Shown here: positions 1 through 8,343 of the stretch, in pieces
Numbering within the stretch: the stretch's first letter is position 1
Layout of the letters: the number at the start of each line of letters is the position of its first letter
NCBI RefSeq assembly: GCF_016056275.1
Contig: NZ_JAECZA010000039.1
Location: forward strand, 1 to 37,331
Source of the DNA: Dendronalium phyllosphericum CENA369
GTDB lineage: Bacteria; Cyanobacteriota; Cyanobacteriia; Cyanobacteriales; Nostocaceae
Direction: 5' to 3'
DNA length: 37,331 nt
Position numbers and translations under genes: made by a program
Notes under the pieces: generated by a model
Seen by the model: only the letters and a program-made list of their open reading frames with translations
What the model was told of the DNA's origin: nothing
Databases searched by the model: none

Positions 1-26
1 ACCCCACACCCTACACCCAACACCCC

Positions 27-39
27 GCCCCAACGGGGC
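27..39 (+). terminator. Possible hairpin terminator of an upstream gene
   Basis: A GCCCC/GGGGC stem with a three-base loop is followed by TTGGTCAA and a T-rich run. The preceding bases 1-20 carry the CCCACACCCTACACCC motif that recurs in dispersed repeats elsewhere in the window. It could terminate a gene lying left of the window. The T-run is not immediately adjacent, so the call is weak. Confidence 0.3.
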
Positions 40-78
40 TTGGTCAATTTTTTATTTTCCCTGCTTGAGAAACCCGGA

Positions 79-801
79 ATGCTAGACCAAATTTTTGATT
101 ATTTAAACTTTCATTTCAGCATTGAAGCTCCGATAGTCCTGCTGATATTGATATTTTTAGAGGCGGTGCTATCTGCTGACAATGCGATCGCCCTCGCTGC
201 GATCGCCCAAGGATTGGAAGACAAAGAACTTGAGCGTCGGGCACTCAACTTTGGTTTAGTCGTTGCCTATGTACTGCGAATCACCCTGATTTTAACTGCT
301 ACTTGGGTGCAAAAGTTATGGCAATTTGAATTATTGGGTGCTGCTTATCTACTGTGGTTGGTATTTCAACACTTTACCTCTGAAGAAACCGAAGACGAGC
401 ATCATCACGGCCCCCGCTTCAACTCTCTATGGCAAGCCATACCCGTGATTGCATTTACAGATTTGGCGTTTTCTTTGGATAGCGTTACAACTGCGATCGC
501 CGTTTCTCAAGAAAAGTGGTTGGTATTGACAGGGGCAACAATTGGGATTATTACGCTGCGATTTATGGCAGGATTGTTTATCCGTTGGTTGGATGAATTT
601 GAAAATTTAGAGGACGCAGGCTATATGACTGTAGCGTTAGTGGGCTTGCGTCTGTTATTGAAAGTAGTGAACGACGATCTAGTACCGCCAGAATGGATCA
701 TGATTACTGCGATCGCCCTGATTTTAGCTTGGGGATTTTCTAAGCGCACTCTTACAGAATCACCCCAAGTAGAACCTGAGAAAACTGAAGTACCGAAGTA
801 A
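79..801 (+). CDS. TerC family integral membrane protein
   Basis: About 240 residues with roughly seven hydrophobic segments. It carries the two acidic intramembrane motifs of the TerC superfamily: EAVLSADNAIALAAI near the N-terminus and DLAFSLDSVTTAIAVS in the middle. Members of this family (TerC, YkoY, Alx and the plant thylakoid TerC) are linked to metal-ion export, mainly manganese, or to membrane-protein insertion; the substrate here cannot be read from sequence. A histidine-rich loop (DEHHHGP) follows the third segment. A TTG 39 bases upstream stays in frame, but the ATG at 79 starts immediately before the family's conserved N-terminus and follows a purine-rich GAGAAACCCGGA, so it is preferred. 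It is convergent with ndk and appears monocistronic. Confidence 0.88.
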   Translation: MLDQIFDYLNFHFSIEAPIVLLILIFLEAVLSADNAIALAAIAQGLEDKELERRALNFGLVVAYVLRITLILTATWVQKLWQFELLGAAYLLWLVFQHFTSEETEDEHHHGPRFNSLWQAIPVIAFTDLAFSLDSVTTAIAVSQEKWLVLTGATIGIITLRFMAGLFIRWLDEFENLEDAGYMTVALVGLRLLLKVVNDDLVPPEWIMITAIALILAWGFSKRTLTESPQVEPEKTEVPK

Positions 802-819
802 GAGGACAGGGAGACATAG

Positions 820-863
820 AGACGCGGGGACGCGGAGATTTTTTCTCCCTTGTCCCCGCGTCT
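820..863. terminator. Inverted repeat between convergent terC-like gene and ndk
   Basis: Two perfect 12-base arms, AGACGCGGGGAC (820-831) and GTCCCCGCGTCT (852-863), surround a 20-base loop that itself contains GGAGA/TCTCC around a T-run. It lies between the stops of two convergent genes, so it may work as a bidirectional terminator. The GACGCGGGGAC motif also appears inside the recJ insertion (around 21450-21480), so it is a dispersed repeat. Confidence 0.5.
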
Positions 864-889
864 TTCCCTCTCTTTGTCTTCCTATCTTC

Positions 890-1339
890 TTACTCGTGCA
901 ACCAAGGGGTTATGTGCGGTTGCCAATTTACTAATTCTTCTTCCCTAAACCATAAAGCGATTTCATGTTTGGCTGTTTCTGAAGCATCAGAACCATGAAT
1001 TAGGTTGCGACCGATGTTAATCCCAAAATCGCCTCTAATCGTCCCTGGTTCTGCTGTCAGGGGATTGGTTGCACCAATAATTTTTCTTGCAGAAGCAACG
1101 ACACCATCACCTTCCCATACCATTGCTACCACCGGGCCAGAAGTGATAAATTCGACCAAACCAGCGAAAAATGGTCGTTGTCTATGAACAGCATAGTGCT
1201 GTTCGGCTAACTCTCGACTGACATTGAGAAACTTCAAACCCACGAGGGTAAAACCTTTAGTTTCAAAGCGGCTGATAATTTCACCTACCAGTCCCCGCTG
1301 TACGCCATCAGGCTTAATTGCTAAAAATGTGCGTTCCAA
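890..1339 (-). CDS. ndk: Nucleoside diphosphate kinase
   Basis: A 149-residue protein that transfers the gamma phosphate from ATP to NDPs through a phosphohistidine, balancing cytosolic NTP and dNTP pools. The sequence has the [18 protein letters not shown] start, the catalytic histidine in NLIHGSDA (His115) and the full family length. The start is a TTG at 1339: the family begins at [12 protein letters not shown], there is no ATG nearby, and GGGAG sits five to six bases upstream of this TTG. An in-frame TTG at 1363 would add eight non-homologous residues and lacks a comparable Shine-Dalgarno. The gene is divergent from speA, with about 220 bp of shared upstream DNA, part of which is heptanucleotide repeats (GTCAGTT-like, 1374-1445). 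Confidence 0.95.
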   Translation of the reverse strand: MERTFLAIKPDGVQRGLVGEIISRFETKGFTLVGLKFLNVSRELAEQHYAVHRQRPFFAGLVEFITSGPVVAMVWEGDGVVASARKIIGATNPLTAEPGTIRGDFGINIGRNLIHGSDASETAKHEIALWFREEELVNWQPHITPWLHE

Positions 1340-1373
1340 AGCTATCTCCCAAAACTTAATCAAATTTTTATTT

Positions 1374-1445
1374 TGTCAATTGTCAGTTGTTAGTCGTCAG
1401 TTGCTAGTTGTGTTTTAACTACCCACTGATAACTGACTACTGACC
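1374..1445. repeat. STRR-like heptamer repeats upstream of ndk and speA
   Basis: Degenerate tandem TTGTCAG/TAGTCAG units (1374-1415) face ACTGATA/ACTGACTACTGACC units (1425-1445), so the stretch can fold on itself. It lies in the divergent ndk/speA promoter region. Short tandemly repeated heptamers are a known feature of heterocystous cyanobacterial genomes. Confidence 0.6.
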
Positions 1446-1560
1446 CTTGAGCGCTGACCAATCAGAGTTTATCTCAGAAGTTAACCTTGGATGCATATCC
1501 GTTACAAGATGAATGCGTTAAATTGTTTATTCGTGGGTGAAACACAGAGGTGAGTAAGAA

Positions 1561-3579
1561 ATGGATGTTCAGTCTCCTGCTACATCTGATGAGGTGGTCA
1601 AACTACCATCCAATGGGCATAAATTAGAAGTGAAAAATCATAAGCAAAAAAAGCTGCTACCACCTAGTACTTCTACAGGAGACTTACCTCGCTCCTGGAA
1701 AATTGAAGATAGCGAAGATTTGTACCGGATAGAAGGTTGGGGACAACCTTATTTTTCAATTAATGCTGCTGGTCACATCACTGTTTCTCCCAAAGGCGAT
1801 CGCGGTGGTTCTCTAGACTTATTTGAACTGGTCAACGCCCTCAAGCAGCGTAATTTGGGATTGCCGATGTTGATTCGCTTTTCCGATATTTTGGAAGACC
1901 GGATTGAGCGTTTGAACGCTTGTTTTGCGAAAGCGATCGCCCGTTACAACTACCCCGGTGTTTATCGGGGCGTGTTTCCTGTCAAGTGCAACCAACAGCG
2001 GCATTTGATTGAGGATTTAGTCAAATTTGGCAAACCGCATCAATTTGGCTTAGAAGCTGGTTCCAAGCCGGAATTAATGATTGCTTTGGCTATTTTGGAT
2101 ACGCCGGGAGCATTGCTCGTTTGCAACGGCTACAAAGACCAGGAATACATCGAAACGGCAATGTTAGCCCAAAGGTTAGGGCAAACGCCAATAATCGTCT
2201 TAGAACAAATTGAAGAAGTCGATTTGGTGATTACTGCTAACCGCCAGTTGGGAATTAAACCTCTTTTAGGAGTGCGGGCAAAATTAAGTACCCAAGGCAT
2301 GGGACGCTGGGGAACTTCCAGCGGCGATCGCGCTAAATTTGGTTTGACTATGCCTGAAGTTATAGAGGCGGTTGACAAGTTACGCGAAGCAGATTTGCTC
2401 GATTCTTTGCAGTTGATGCACTTTCACATTGGCTCGCAAATTTCTGCAATTAATGTGATTAAAGATGCCATCCAAGAAGCCAGCCGCATCTACGTGGAAT
2501 TGGCTATGTTGGGGGCTGACATGAAATATTTGGATGTTGGCGGTGGCTTGGGTGTAGATTACGACGGTTCGCAAACTAATTTCTACGCCTCGAAAAATTA
2601 CAACATGCAGAACTATGCCAACGACATTGTGGCAGAGTTAAAAGATACTTGTGCGGAGCGGCAAATTCCCGTACCAACACTCATCAGCGAAAGCGGACGA
2701 GCGATCGCTTCCCATCAGTCGGTACTGATTTTTGATGTTCTCAGTACCAGCGATGTTCCCCTCGATCCCCCAGAACCCCCACAAGAGGGAGAATCGCCGA
2801 TTATCAATTACATGTGGGAAACTTACCAATCGATCAACAAAGAAAATTATCAAGAGTTCTACCACGACGCAGCGCAATTCAAAGAAGAAGCCATTAGCCG
2901 TTTCAACTTGGGAATTTTGCGTCTGCGAGAACGCGCTAAAGCCGAGCGACTGTACTGGGCTTGTTGCCAAAAAATTCTGAACATCACTAGGCAGCAAGAA
3001 TACGTACCAGATGAATTGGAAGACTTAGAAAAAATCATGGCTTCCATTTACTACGTCAATCTTTCGGTGTTTCAATCAGCACCAGATTGTTGGGCGATCG
3101 ACCAACTGTTCCCGATTATGCCGATCCACCGCCTCGATGAAGAACCGATACGGCGCGGCATCTTAGCAGACCTCACCTGCGACAGTGATGGCAAAATCGA
3201 TCGCTTTATCGACCTGCGCGATGTCAAATCGGTTTTAGAACTACACTCCTTCAAACCCGGAGAACCTTACTATCTGGGAATGTTTTTGAATGGAGCTTAC
3301 CAAGAAATCATGGGCAATTTGCACAACCTCTTTGGCGACACCAACGCCGTTCACATTCAGTTAACCCCCAAAGGCTACCAAATTGAACACGTTGTCAAAG
3401 GTGATACCATGAGCGAAGTGGTGAGTTACGTGCAGTATGACTCTGAGGATATGGTGGAAAACATCCGCCAGCGTTGCGAGCAGGCTTTAGAAGAAAAGCG
3501 CATCACCTTGGCAGAATCTCAGCGGTTATTGCAAACCTACGAACAAAGTCTGAGAAGATACACGTATTTGAATAGTTAG
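1561..3579 (+). CDS. speA: Biosynthetic arginine decarboxylase
   Basis: A 672-residue PLP enzyme that decarboxylates arginine to agmatine, the first step of the plant/bacterial putrescine route, and also a path for arginine catabolism in cyanobacteria. The PLP lysine lies in GVFPVKCNQQRHLI (Lys142). Other family signatures are the LMHFHIGSQ segment, the glycine-rich LDVGGGLGVDYDGS phosphate-binding loop, and SESGRAIASHQSVLIF. The alanine-racemase-like barrel is followed by the C-terminal beta domain with DLTCDSDGKIDRF and KPGEPYYLGMFLNGAYQE. Length is typical of SpeA. The ATG is preceded by GAGGTGAG at good spacing. The N-terminal ~40 residues are lysine-rich and low in conservation. The stop codon falls inside the left arm of a dispersed inverted repeat (3574-3637). 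Confidence 0.96.
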   Translation: MDVQSPATSDEVVKLPSNGHKLEVKNHKQKKLLPPSTSTGDLPRSWKIEDSEDLYRIEGWGQPYFSINAAGHITVSPKGDRGGSLDLFELVNALKQRNLGLPMLIRFSDILEDRIERLNACFAKAIARYNYPGVYRGVFPVKCNQQRHLIEDLVKFGKPHQFGLEAGSKPELMIALAILDTPGALLVCNGYKDQEYIETAMLAQRLGQTPIIVLEQIEEVDLVITANRQLGIKPLLGVRAKLSTQGMGRWGTSSGDRAKFGLTMPEVIEAVDKLREADLLDSLQLMHFHIGSQISAINVIKDAIQEASRIYVELAMLGADMKYLDVGGGLGVDYDGSQTNFYASKNYNMQNYANDIVAELKDTCAERQIPVPTLISESGRAIASHQSVLIFDVLSTSDVPLDPPEPPQEGESPIINYMWETYQSINKENYQEFYHDAAQFKEEAISRFNLGILRLRERAKAERLYWACCQKILNITRQQEYVPDELEDLEKIMASIYYVNLSVFQSAPDCWAIDQLFPIMPIHRLDEEPIRRGILADLTCDSDGKIDRFIDLRDVKSVLELHSFKPGEPYYLGMFLNGAYQEIMGNLHNLFGDTNAVHIQLTPKGYQIEHVVKGDTMSEVVSYVQYDSEDMVENIRQRCEQALEEKRITLAESQRLLQTYEQSLRRYTYLNS

Positions 3580-3637
3580 TCGTCAGTAGTCAGTAGTCAG
3601 TAGCAATTGACAACTGACCACTGACTACTGACTAACT
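3574..3637. terminator. STRR palindrome overlapping both stop codons of speA and the next gene
   Basis: The left arm (3574-3601) is built of CAGTAGT/TAGTCAG units and pairs with a near-complementary right arm (3613-3637), giving about 25 pairs with few mismatches around a short loop. The TAG stop of speA (3577-3579) and the TAG stop of the opposing gene (3632-3634) both lie in the repeat in the same AGTTAG context. It probably ends transcription from both sides. Confidence 0.6.
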
Positions 3638-4798
3638 TGCGTTTGTCCCTAACAATTCCTCAATCGCTTGCCGTTCGAGGGGGGTATGTGATGGCGGTGT
3701 CTGTCTGGCATCAGTAATCAACCAGTCTAAAGAAGCGGCCTGAACGTCTATTGCAGCCCCTGTTTTATCTACGCAATAACGCCCAAACACCAACTTATCA
3801 ACTAGTCGAACTCCCGGGCCTAACCGCGACCATTCAAAAATGACGCTGTTCTCGACTGTTGCGCCACTGCATATCCAGCAATTCGGGCCAATCATCGCCG
3901 GGCCGACAATTTTTGCTCCGTCTTCTATCCTGGTCATGCCACCAATGTAAACTGGGCCTGTAATATCTACCTTGTCCCAATTCACGGCAACATTTAAGCC
4001 CGTGTAAATACCAGGGGCGACCTCATGACCTGGGATTTGGACATTCTTAATTTCGCCTAGCAGTACGCCGCGAATCGCCCGCCAGTAGTCTGGTACTTTA
4101 CCAATATCTACCCATTCAAAATCCATGGCGATCGCATAGAAGGGAGCGCCAATTTCCACTAATTTGGGGAATAGCTGGCCACCAATGTCATATTCAACTC
4201 CAGAAGGTATATATTTAAATACCTCTGGTTCAAAGATGTAAATACCTGTGTTGATGTTGGTACTAAGAGCTTCTGCTGTTGATGGTTTTTCTTGAAAAGC
4301 CTTGACACGACCATCATCATCGGTGACGACTACACCGTAACTAGAAACTTCTTCCTCTGGGACAGATTTGGTAATAATAGTGGCGATCGACCCTTTGGAT
4401 CTGTGCCACTTAACTGCTGCGGACAAATCTAGGTCTATTAAAGCATCACCGCACAACACCACAAAGGTATCATCAAAAAATGGCGAAAAGTCTTGGATGC
4501 GCCGCATCCCTCCGGCTGAACCTATGGCTTCTCCCACCAGTTTACCGTCATCAATTTTCCCTTCAAAAGAATAAGCAATCTGTACGCCAAACCGCTGACC
4601 GTCACGGAAATAGTTTTCAATTTCTTCAGCCAAATGGCTAACGTTGACCATAATTTGGTCGAATCCATGCTGGCGTAACAGTTCTAGTAGAAATTCCATC
4701 ACTGGCTTTTGCAGGATGGGAATCATCGGTTTGGGAGTTGTATAAGTAATCGGACGAACGCGAGTACCTTTACCTGCTGCGAGAATCATCGCTTTCAT
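3632..4798 (-). CDS. Sugar-phosphate nucleotidyltransferase (GDP-mannose pyrophosphorylase-like)
   Basis: A 388-residue protein with an N-terminal nucleotidyltransferase fold: MKAMILAAGKGTRVRP carries the GxGTRxRP nucleotide-binding signature and TTPKPMIPILQKPVMEF the substrate loop. VVLCGDALIDLDL is the metal-binding GD motif. The C-terminal part, from about residue 255, has left-handed beta-helix character (IGGMTRIEDGAKIVGPAMIGPNCWICSGATVENSVIF). This architecture is that of mannose-1-phosphate guanylyltransferase/glucose-1-phosphate nucleotidyltransferases, which supply activated sugars for cell-surface polysaccharide. The exact sugar and nucleotide cannot be fixed from sequence. Some cyanobacterial relatives also have a C-terminal phosphomannomutase-like domain, which is absent here. 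The ATG is preceded by GAGGAAT. It is monocistronic and convergent with speA. Confidence 0.85.
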   Translation of the reverse strand: MKAMILAAGKGTRVRPITYTTPKPMIPILQKPVMEFLLELLRQHGFDQIMVNVSHLAEEIENYFRDGQRFGVQIAYSFEGKIDDGKLVGEAIGSAGGMRRIQDFSPFFDDTFVVLCGDALIDLDLSAAVKWHRSKGSIATIITKSVPEEEVSSYGVVVTDDDGRVKAFQEKPSTAEALSTNINTGIYIFEPEVFKYIPSGVEYDIGGQLFPKLVEIGAPFYAIAMDFEWVDIGKVPDYWRAIRGVLLGEIKNVQIPGHEVAPGIYTGLNVAVNWDKVDITGPVYIGGMTRIEDGAKIVGPAMIGPNCWICSGATVENSVIFEWSRLGPGVRLVDKLVFGRYCVDKTGAAIDVQAASLDWLITDARQTPPSHTPLERQAIEELLGTNAS

Positions 4799-5277
4799 AA
4801 AAGTTTATTCCTCAACCACCAGCCAGTTTACTTGTATAGAGCGATACTTAATCATCAGTTTTTATTGCTGCTTTAAGTAACCCTTAAGAACAGGGATAAC
4901 AGGAACTTGCTGATTCTTGCAACCAATAAACTTCTTTCAGAAGTTGGGAAAAGGATAAGGAGTAAGGATCAAAGGGATTGAATTTTCCTTTCTCTCTTAA
5001 TCTTTTTCCTATACCCACCTGCGATCAAACTAATTTTAGTCACAGGTCTAATGGGTATGGCCAGATGATAAGCAATTAGTTATCTTTTCAATTTACTCGG
5101 ATTTTGGAGTTAGTGGGTTGCTGTGGTTCCTAGAAAGCGACTGGCGCTCTTAGCGACGAAGCCGTTGTCTTCGCTCTTAGGTGTAAAGAGTAGGGTCAGG
5201 GGTGCGACTACATCAAGTGAGGTGATTTTGCTGAAGTGAAAATCTATCAGCTATCAATAGTCGTACTTTAGACTTGC
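4799..5277. other. Intergenic region without a gene
   Basis: These 479 bases hold the leader of the nucleotidyltransferase gene at the left and the 3' flank of scpA at the right. Visible structure: purine-rich AGGATAAGGAGTAAGGAT near 4951-4970, an imperfect inverted repeat around GCTCTTAGCGACGAAG/CTTCGCTCTTAGG (about 5134-5181), and a GTAN8TAC site at 4834-4847 that I do not accept as an NtcA operator. No RNA gene or supported open frame was seen. Confidence 0.5.
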
Positions 5278-6105
5278 TTAGTTGATTGGTTGCTCCCAAG
5301 GTTGGTAAGTGTTAACTGAATCGGTGAGTAAGCGAACTTTAATTTCCTGATAAAATTCCTCTTGAAATAGCTCTACCTTAGATTGAGCCGAAAGCAGTAA
5401 TAATGCCCAGAAAACACTAACTAAGTGACTGTGTTCCGACTCATGACCAGAACCATTTTTATGTGGTTGCTTTGTCTGAGTCCACAACTGTACGAGTTGT
5501 TCTAGATTCAAACAATTTTGTTGTAAAAGTAGTTCTTTAGGGGCAAGACGCAGCACTTGCTCTAATTCCCCTGCTACTTCTGTAAGATTTTCCTGGTGAG
5601 CTAACTCTAGCGCCTCTCGCATTGCTTGGGCACTAGGCAGACGCTTAGGGCGAACGGGTTTGCTGACTTTTTCTACCAGTTTTAGCTGGTTCGCCATCAG
5701 TTGCAATTGCTCGATCAACTCTTGCAAAGTTACGCGGCGTTTTGCTGGCGGCATTGCGGCCGGGCGGCGACGCAAGTGGCGCTCTAATTGCAGGCGATGA
5801 CCTTGTAAAATTCCGTCTTCATTTTCCAACATGACATCATCTGCGACATCCTCCTCTAAACTTTGCACTGTTGTTAATTGCATCAAGGTGTTAGCCTTGA
5901 ACAAAACTAGCATCGATGCTGATAAAAAAGCTTGTCCTGATTGAGATAAGTCAGCTTCATAGCCTCTAACTGTTGCCTGTGGAGCCATCAGTTCTAAATA
6001 ACGGTCAATGACTTCAATTACCTGAACATCCCAAGGATCGATTTCTCCCCGTTGAGCTTGCTCGATCAGGAGTGTAATTGTTTCCAATAACTCGGAAGCA
6101 TTCAT
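5278..6105 (-). CDS. scpA: Segregation and condensation protein A (kleisin)
   Basis: A 275-residue kleisin of the SMC-ScpAB condensin complex, which organises and segregates the chromosome. The N-terminal helix ETITLLIEQAQRGEIDPWDVQVIEVIDRYLELM is the conserved SMC-neck-binding segment. It is followed by a hydrophobic helix (AFLSASMLVLFKANTLMQL) and a C-terminal winged-helix region (VSVFWALLLLSAQSKVELFQEEFYQEIKVR). The middle, about residues 100-150, is arginine-rich (HLRRRPAAMPPAKRR) and variable, as in cyanobacterial ScpA. ATG at 6105 is preferred over the adjoining TTG. scpB and smc are not in the window, so the gene is not in the scpAB arrangement of Firmicutes. Confidence 0.88.
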   Translation of the reverse strand: MNASELLETITLLIEQAQRGEIDPWDVQVIEVIDRYLELMAPQATVRGYEADLSQSGQAFLSASMLVLFKANTLMQLTTVQSLEEDVADDVMLENEDGILQGHRLQLERHLRRRPAAMPPAKRRVTLQELIEQLQLMANQLKLVEKVSKPVRPKRLPSAQAMREALELAHQENLTEVAGELEQVLRLAPKELLLQQNCLNLEQLVQLWTQTKQPHKNGSGHESEHSHLVSVFWALLLLSAQSKVELFQEEFYQEIKVRLLTDSVNTYQPWEQPIN

Positions 6106-6424
6106 CAAAAAATTTCAGTTAAGTAATGAAAGTTAAAAGTTAGTAATTCTAACAGTAAACTTATTGAGTATTGGCAAAGTATATAATTTATTTATTCGCC
6201 TCTACTTCCGGAATTGTGCCTAATATTTAAGTAATTTGTAATCTGTTCTATTGTGAATTGCGATCGCAGATTGTGCAAGTTTGAACTGGAGGCATCTTAA
6301 CAAAAATCAGCGTTGTTCGCATACAACTAAATAAAGTTCTAAGTTTTGGGAATTACTAGAAATAAATTATCTGATTCTACTTCCCCAGCTTCCCTAGCCT
6401 GTCTTGTCTGTTTTACCCCAATTC
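6106..6424. other. AT-rich intergenic region
   Basis: The 5' flank of scpA and 3' flank of the permease gene (minus-strand sense). It is AT-rich with one HIP1 site (GCGATCGC near 6261) and one short repeat-like AAAGTTAAAAGTTAGTAATT near scpA. I see no convincing promoter, RNA or open frame. Confidence 0.4.
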
Positions 6425-7522
6425 TTAATTTGGGTCTGTATTGCTGGGTGAGTCATGAGCAATAGTTACAGTTGAGACAAATTCATCAGTTTTGCCGTTC
6501 TTGATAGCATCGAACGTGCCTTTAATAGTACCAGCTATTGGCACAGCAACTAATGTACCTAACAAACCAGCAATTTCAAAGCCCATCAAAATAGCAACAA
6601 AAATCCAGATAGGATTAAGTCCGATAAAATCGCCAAGCAACTTGGGAGCTAAGAGATTATCTTTAATTTGCTGCATCAAAATGGCTGCTACAGCAACTGG
6701 AACTGCTAACCAGCTATTTTGCAGTAATACTAAAATTGTTACTAAACCTATACCTAAGGTCGCCCCGATAAAAGGAATGAGTTCAGAAAGACCAATAAGT
6801 ATAGCAAACAACAAAGCAAATGGTACTTTCAGAAATAGGAAAATGGGGGTGAGGGAAACGATCATGAACAATCCCAGCAGCAATTGACTGAGAAAAAAGT
6901 TCTGAAAATTTAGCTGTAAGGATGCAGTTAAGGGAACTCCAATGTTAGCAGGTAAGAGATTGACTAGACCATACCACACGCGATCGCCATATAACAGCAT
7001 GTAAAATGCCAGCACAAATATTAATATGAAATTGAGCAATCCTGACAGCAGAATTCCCGCAAATCCTACCGCACCAGAAGCTAGCTGTTGAACTAAATTT
7101 TGAATGTTGGCATTGATTTGAGTACTGATAACTCTGAGATCGAGAGGCAAGCGTCTTTGCTTCGCTAATGCCTCAAACTGCTCTAAGTTAGCTTGACTAG
7201 TGGTTAACCAATCAGGAATCTTATTTAAAAGTTGGATTGTTTGGTCAATTACCATCGGTACTAACGTCACGCCCAGAATCACAAACGAAGTCAGGGTGAC
7301 AAGTAAAACAATCACAACCGCCTGAGTACGAGTCATGCGAGCGCGTTCAAAGAACTTTACTGGATAGTTCAGTAAAAAAGCTAAAATCGCTGCAACGCTC
7401 AGAATAGTAATCGGATGCTGAAAATAGCTAAAAAGTAATGACAGCAGCCAGACATTGAGAGCAATAATCGGGCCGCTCAGACCATAAATTAATAAACGTT
7501 GAACGGAGGCCGAACGGCGCAT
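6425..7522 (-). CDS. AI-2E/PerM family membrane transporter
   Basis: A 365-residue polytopic protein with about seven to eight hydrophobic segments: two near the N-terminus (residues 10-70), then a periplasmic-type helical stretch with TIQLLNKIPDWLTTSQANLEQFEALAKQ, then a dense membrane domain. The segment LLFAILIGLSELIPFIGATLGIG carries the family's IPxxGxxxG signature, and QQIKDNLLAPKLLGDFIGLNPIWIF is the conserved C-terminal loop. Family members export autoinducer-2 or act as Na+(Li+)/H+ antiporters, so substrate is unknown here. ATG at 7522 is preferred; a TTG three codons upstream is also in frame. AAGGAG occurs farther upstream, poorly spaced for either start. Confidence 0.85.
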   Translation of the reverse strand: MRRSASVQRLLIYGLSGPIIALNVWLLSLLFSYFQHPITILSVAAILAFLLNYPVKFFERARMTRTQAVVIVLLVTLTSFVILGVTLVPMVIDQTIQLLNKIPDWLTTSQANLEQFEALAKQRRLPLDLRVISTQINANIQNLVQQLASGAVGFAGILLSGLLNFILIFVLAFYMLLYGDRVWYGLVNLLPANIGVPLTASLQLNFQNFFLSQLLLGLFMIVSLTPIFLFLKVPFALLFAILIGLSELIPFIGATLGIGLVTILVLLQNSWLAVPVAVAAILMQQIKDNLLAPKLLGDFIGLNPIWIFVAILMGFEIAGLLGTLVAVPIAGTIKGTFDAIKNGKTDEFVSTVTIAHDSPSNTDPN

Positions 7523-7648
7523 GTGATGCAATCGATTTTCGCTACTCCTTGAGAAAATTAATACTACTGGTGTTGGCGCTAATCATCATCATAGATATTG
7601 TAACAAAGACGTGTATAAGCTTATCTGATACTAAGGAAGCAAACCACG

Positions 7649-8293
7649 ATGGACAAAACCATAGCCGATCTTCGCAAGGACTACACCTTGGAAGGTTTGA
7701 GCGGAACTGAAATCGATCTCAATCCCTTCATCCAATTTCAAAAATGGTTCGATCAAGCACTAGCAGCCCAACTTACCGAACCAAATGCTATGACTATTGC
7801 CACCGCTATGCCAGACGGTAAACCTTCGGCAAGAATGGTATTGCTAAAAGATTTTGACGAACGAGGTTTTGTTTTTTTCACTAACTACAATAGTCGCAAA
7901 GGACAAGAACTAGCAGAAAATCCCCAGGCAGCTTTGGTTTTCTGGTGGGCAGAACTAGAACGCCAAGTCCGCATTTCTGGGCATGTGGAGAAAGTTTCTG
8001 AAAATGAATCAGATAAGTATTTTCACAGCCGTCCTGCTAACAGTCGCTTGGGCGCATGGGTATCTAATCAAAGCGAAGTTATAGAAAGTCGGGAAGTATT
8101 AGAGCAACGCTTGCAAGAATTCCACAGCAAGTATGAAAATCAAGAAATTCCCCGACCGCCTCACTGGGGAGGCTTGCGAGTAATTCCCACAGAGATTGAG
8201 TTTTGGCAAGGACGCTCTAGCCGTCTGCACGATCGCTTGCTATATACTCGCTTACATGACAACAGTTGGAAAATTGAGCGCTTGTCTCCTTAA
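7649..8293 (+). CDS. pdxH: Pyridoxamine 5'-phosphate oxidase
   Basis: A 214-residue FMN enzyme that oxidises pyridoxine/pyridoxamine 5'-phosphate to pyridoxal 5'-phosphate, the last step of PLP synthesis and salvage. Family signatures: the N-terminal [48 protein letters not shown], which binds [16 protein letters not shown]; and the C-terminal [29 protein letters not shown] with substrate-binding arginine and histidine. Length matches the family. The ATG has AAGGAAG nine bases upstream. It is monocistronic, divergent from the permease gene and convergent with the DUF3153 gene. PLP produced here is the cofactor of SpeA, but no regulatory link is visible. Confidence 0.95.
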   Translation: MDKTIADLRKDYTLEGLSGTEIDLNPFIQFQKWFDQALAAQLTEPNAMTIATAMPDGKPSARMVLLKDFDERGFVFFTNYNSRKGQELAENPQAALVFWWAELERQVRISGHVEKVSENESDKYFHSRPANSRLGAWVSNQSEVIESREVLEQRLQEFHSKYENQEIPRPPHWGGLRVIPTEIEFWQGRSSRLHDRLLYTRLHDNSWKIERLSP

Positions 8294-8298
8294 CAGTA

Positions 8299-8327
8299 CT
8301 GAGTTAGGAGTTCAACTTCTAACTCAG
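8299..8327. terminator. Hairpin between convergent pdxH and DUF3153 gene
   Basis: CTGAGTTAGGAGTT pairs with AACTTCTAACTCAG (one mismatch) around a single central base, six bases after the pdxH stop. It lies between two convergent stops and is probably a shared terminator. A tract of T is lacking in the + direction, so factor-independent termination is not certain. Confidence 0.5.
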
Positions 8328-8343
8328 CATTCTCCACTCAGAC

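Noticed and set aside
4834-4847. GTATAGAGCGATAC, a perfect GTAN8TAC NtcA-type palindrome upstream of the nucleotidyltransferase gene
   Set aside because: The six fixed bases are expected by chance several times in a window this size. The only -10-like box at the right distance would lie within a few bases of the ATG.
4799-5277. tRNA or small RNA in the larger gaps
   Set aside because: No cloverleaf, TTCRA arm or known RNA signature was found by eye in any gap; a covariance-model scan (Infernal/tRNAscan) would settle this.
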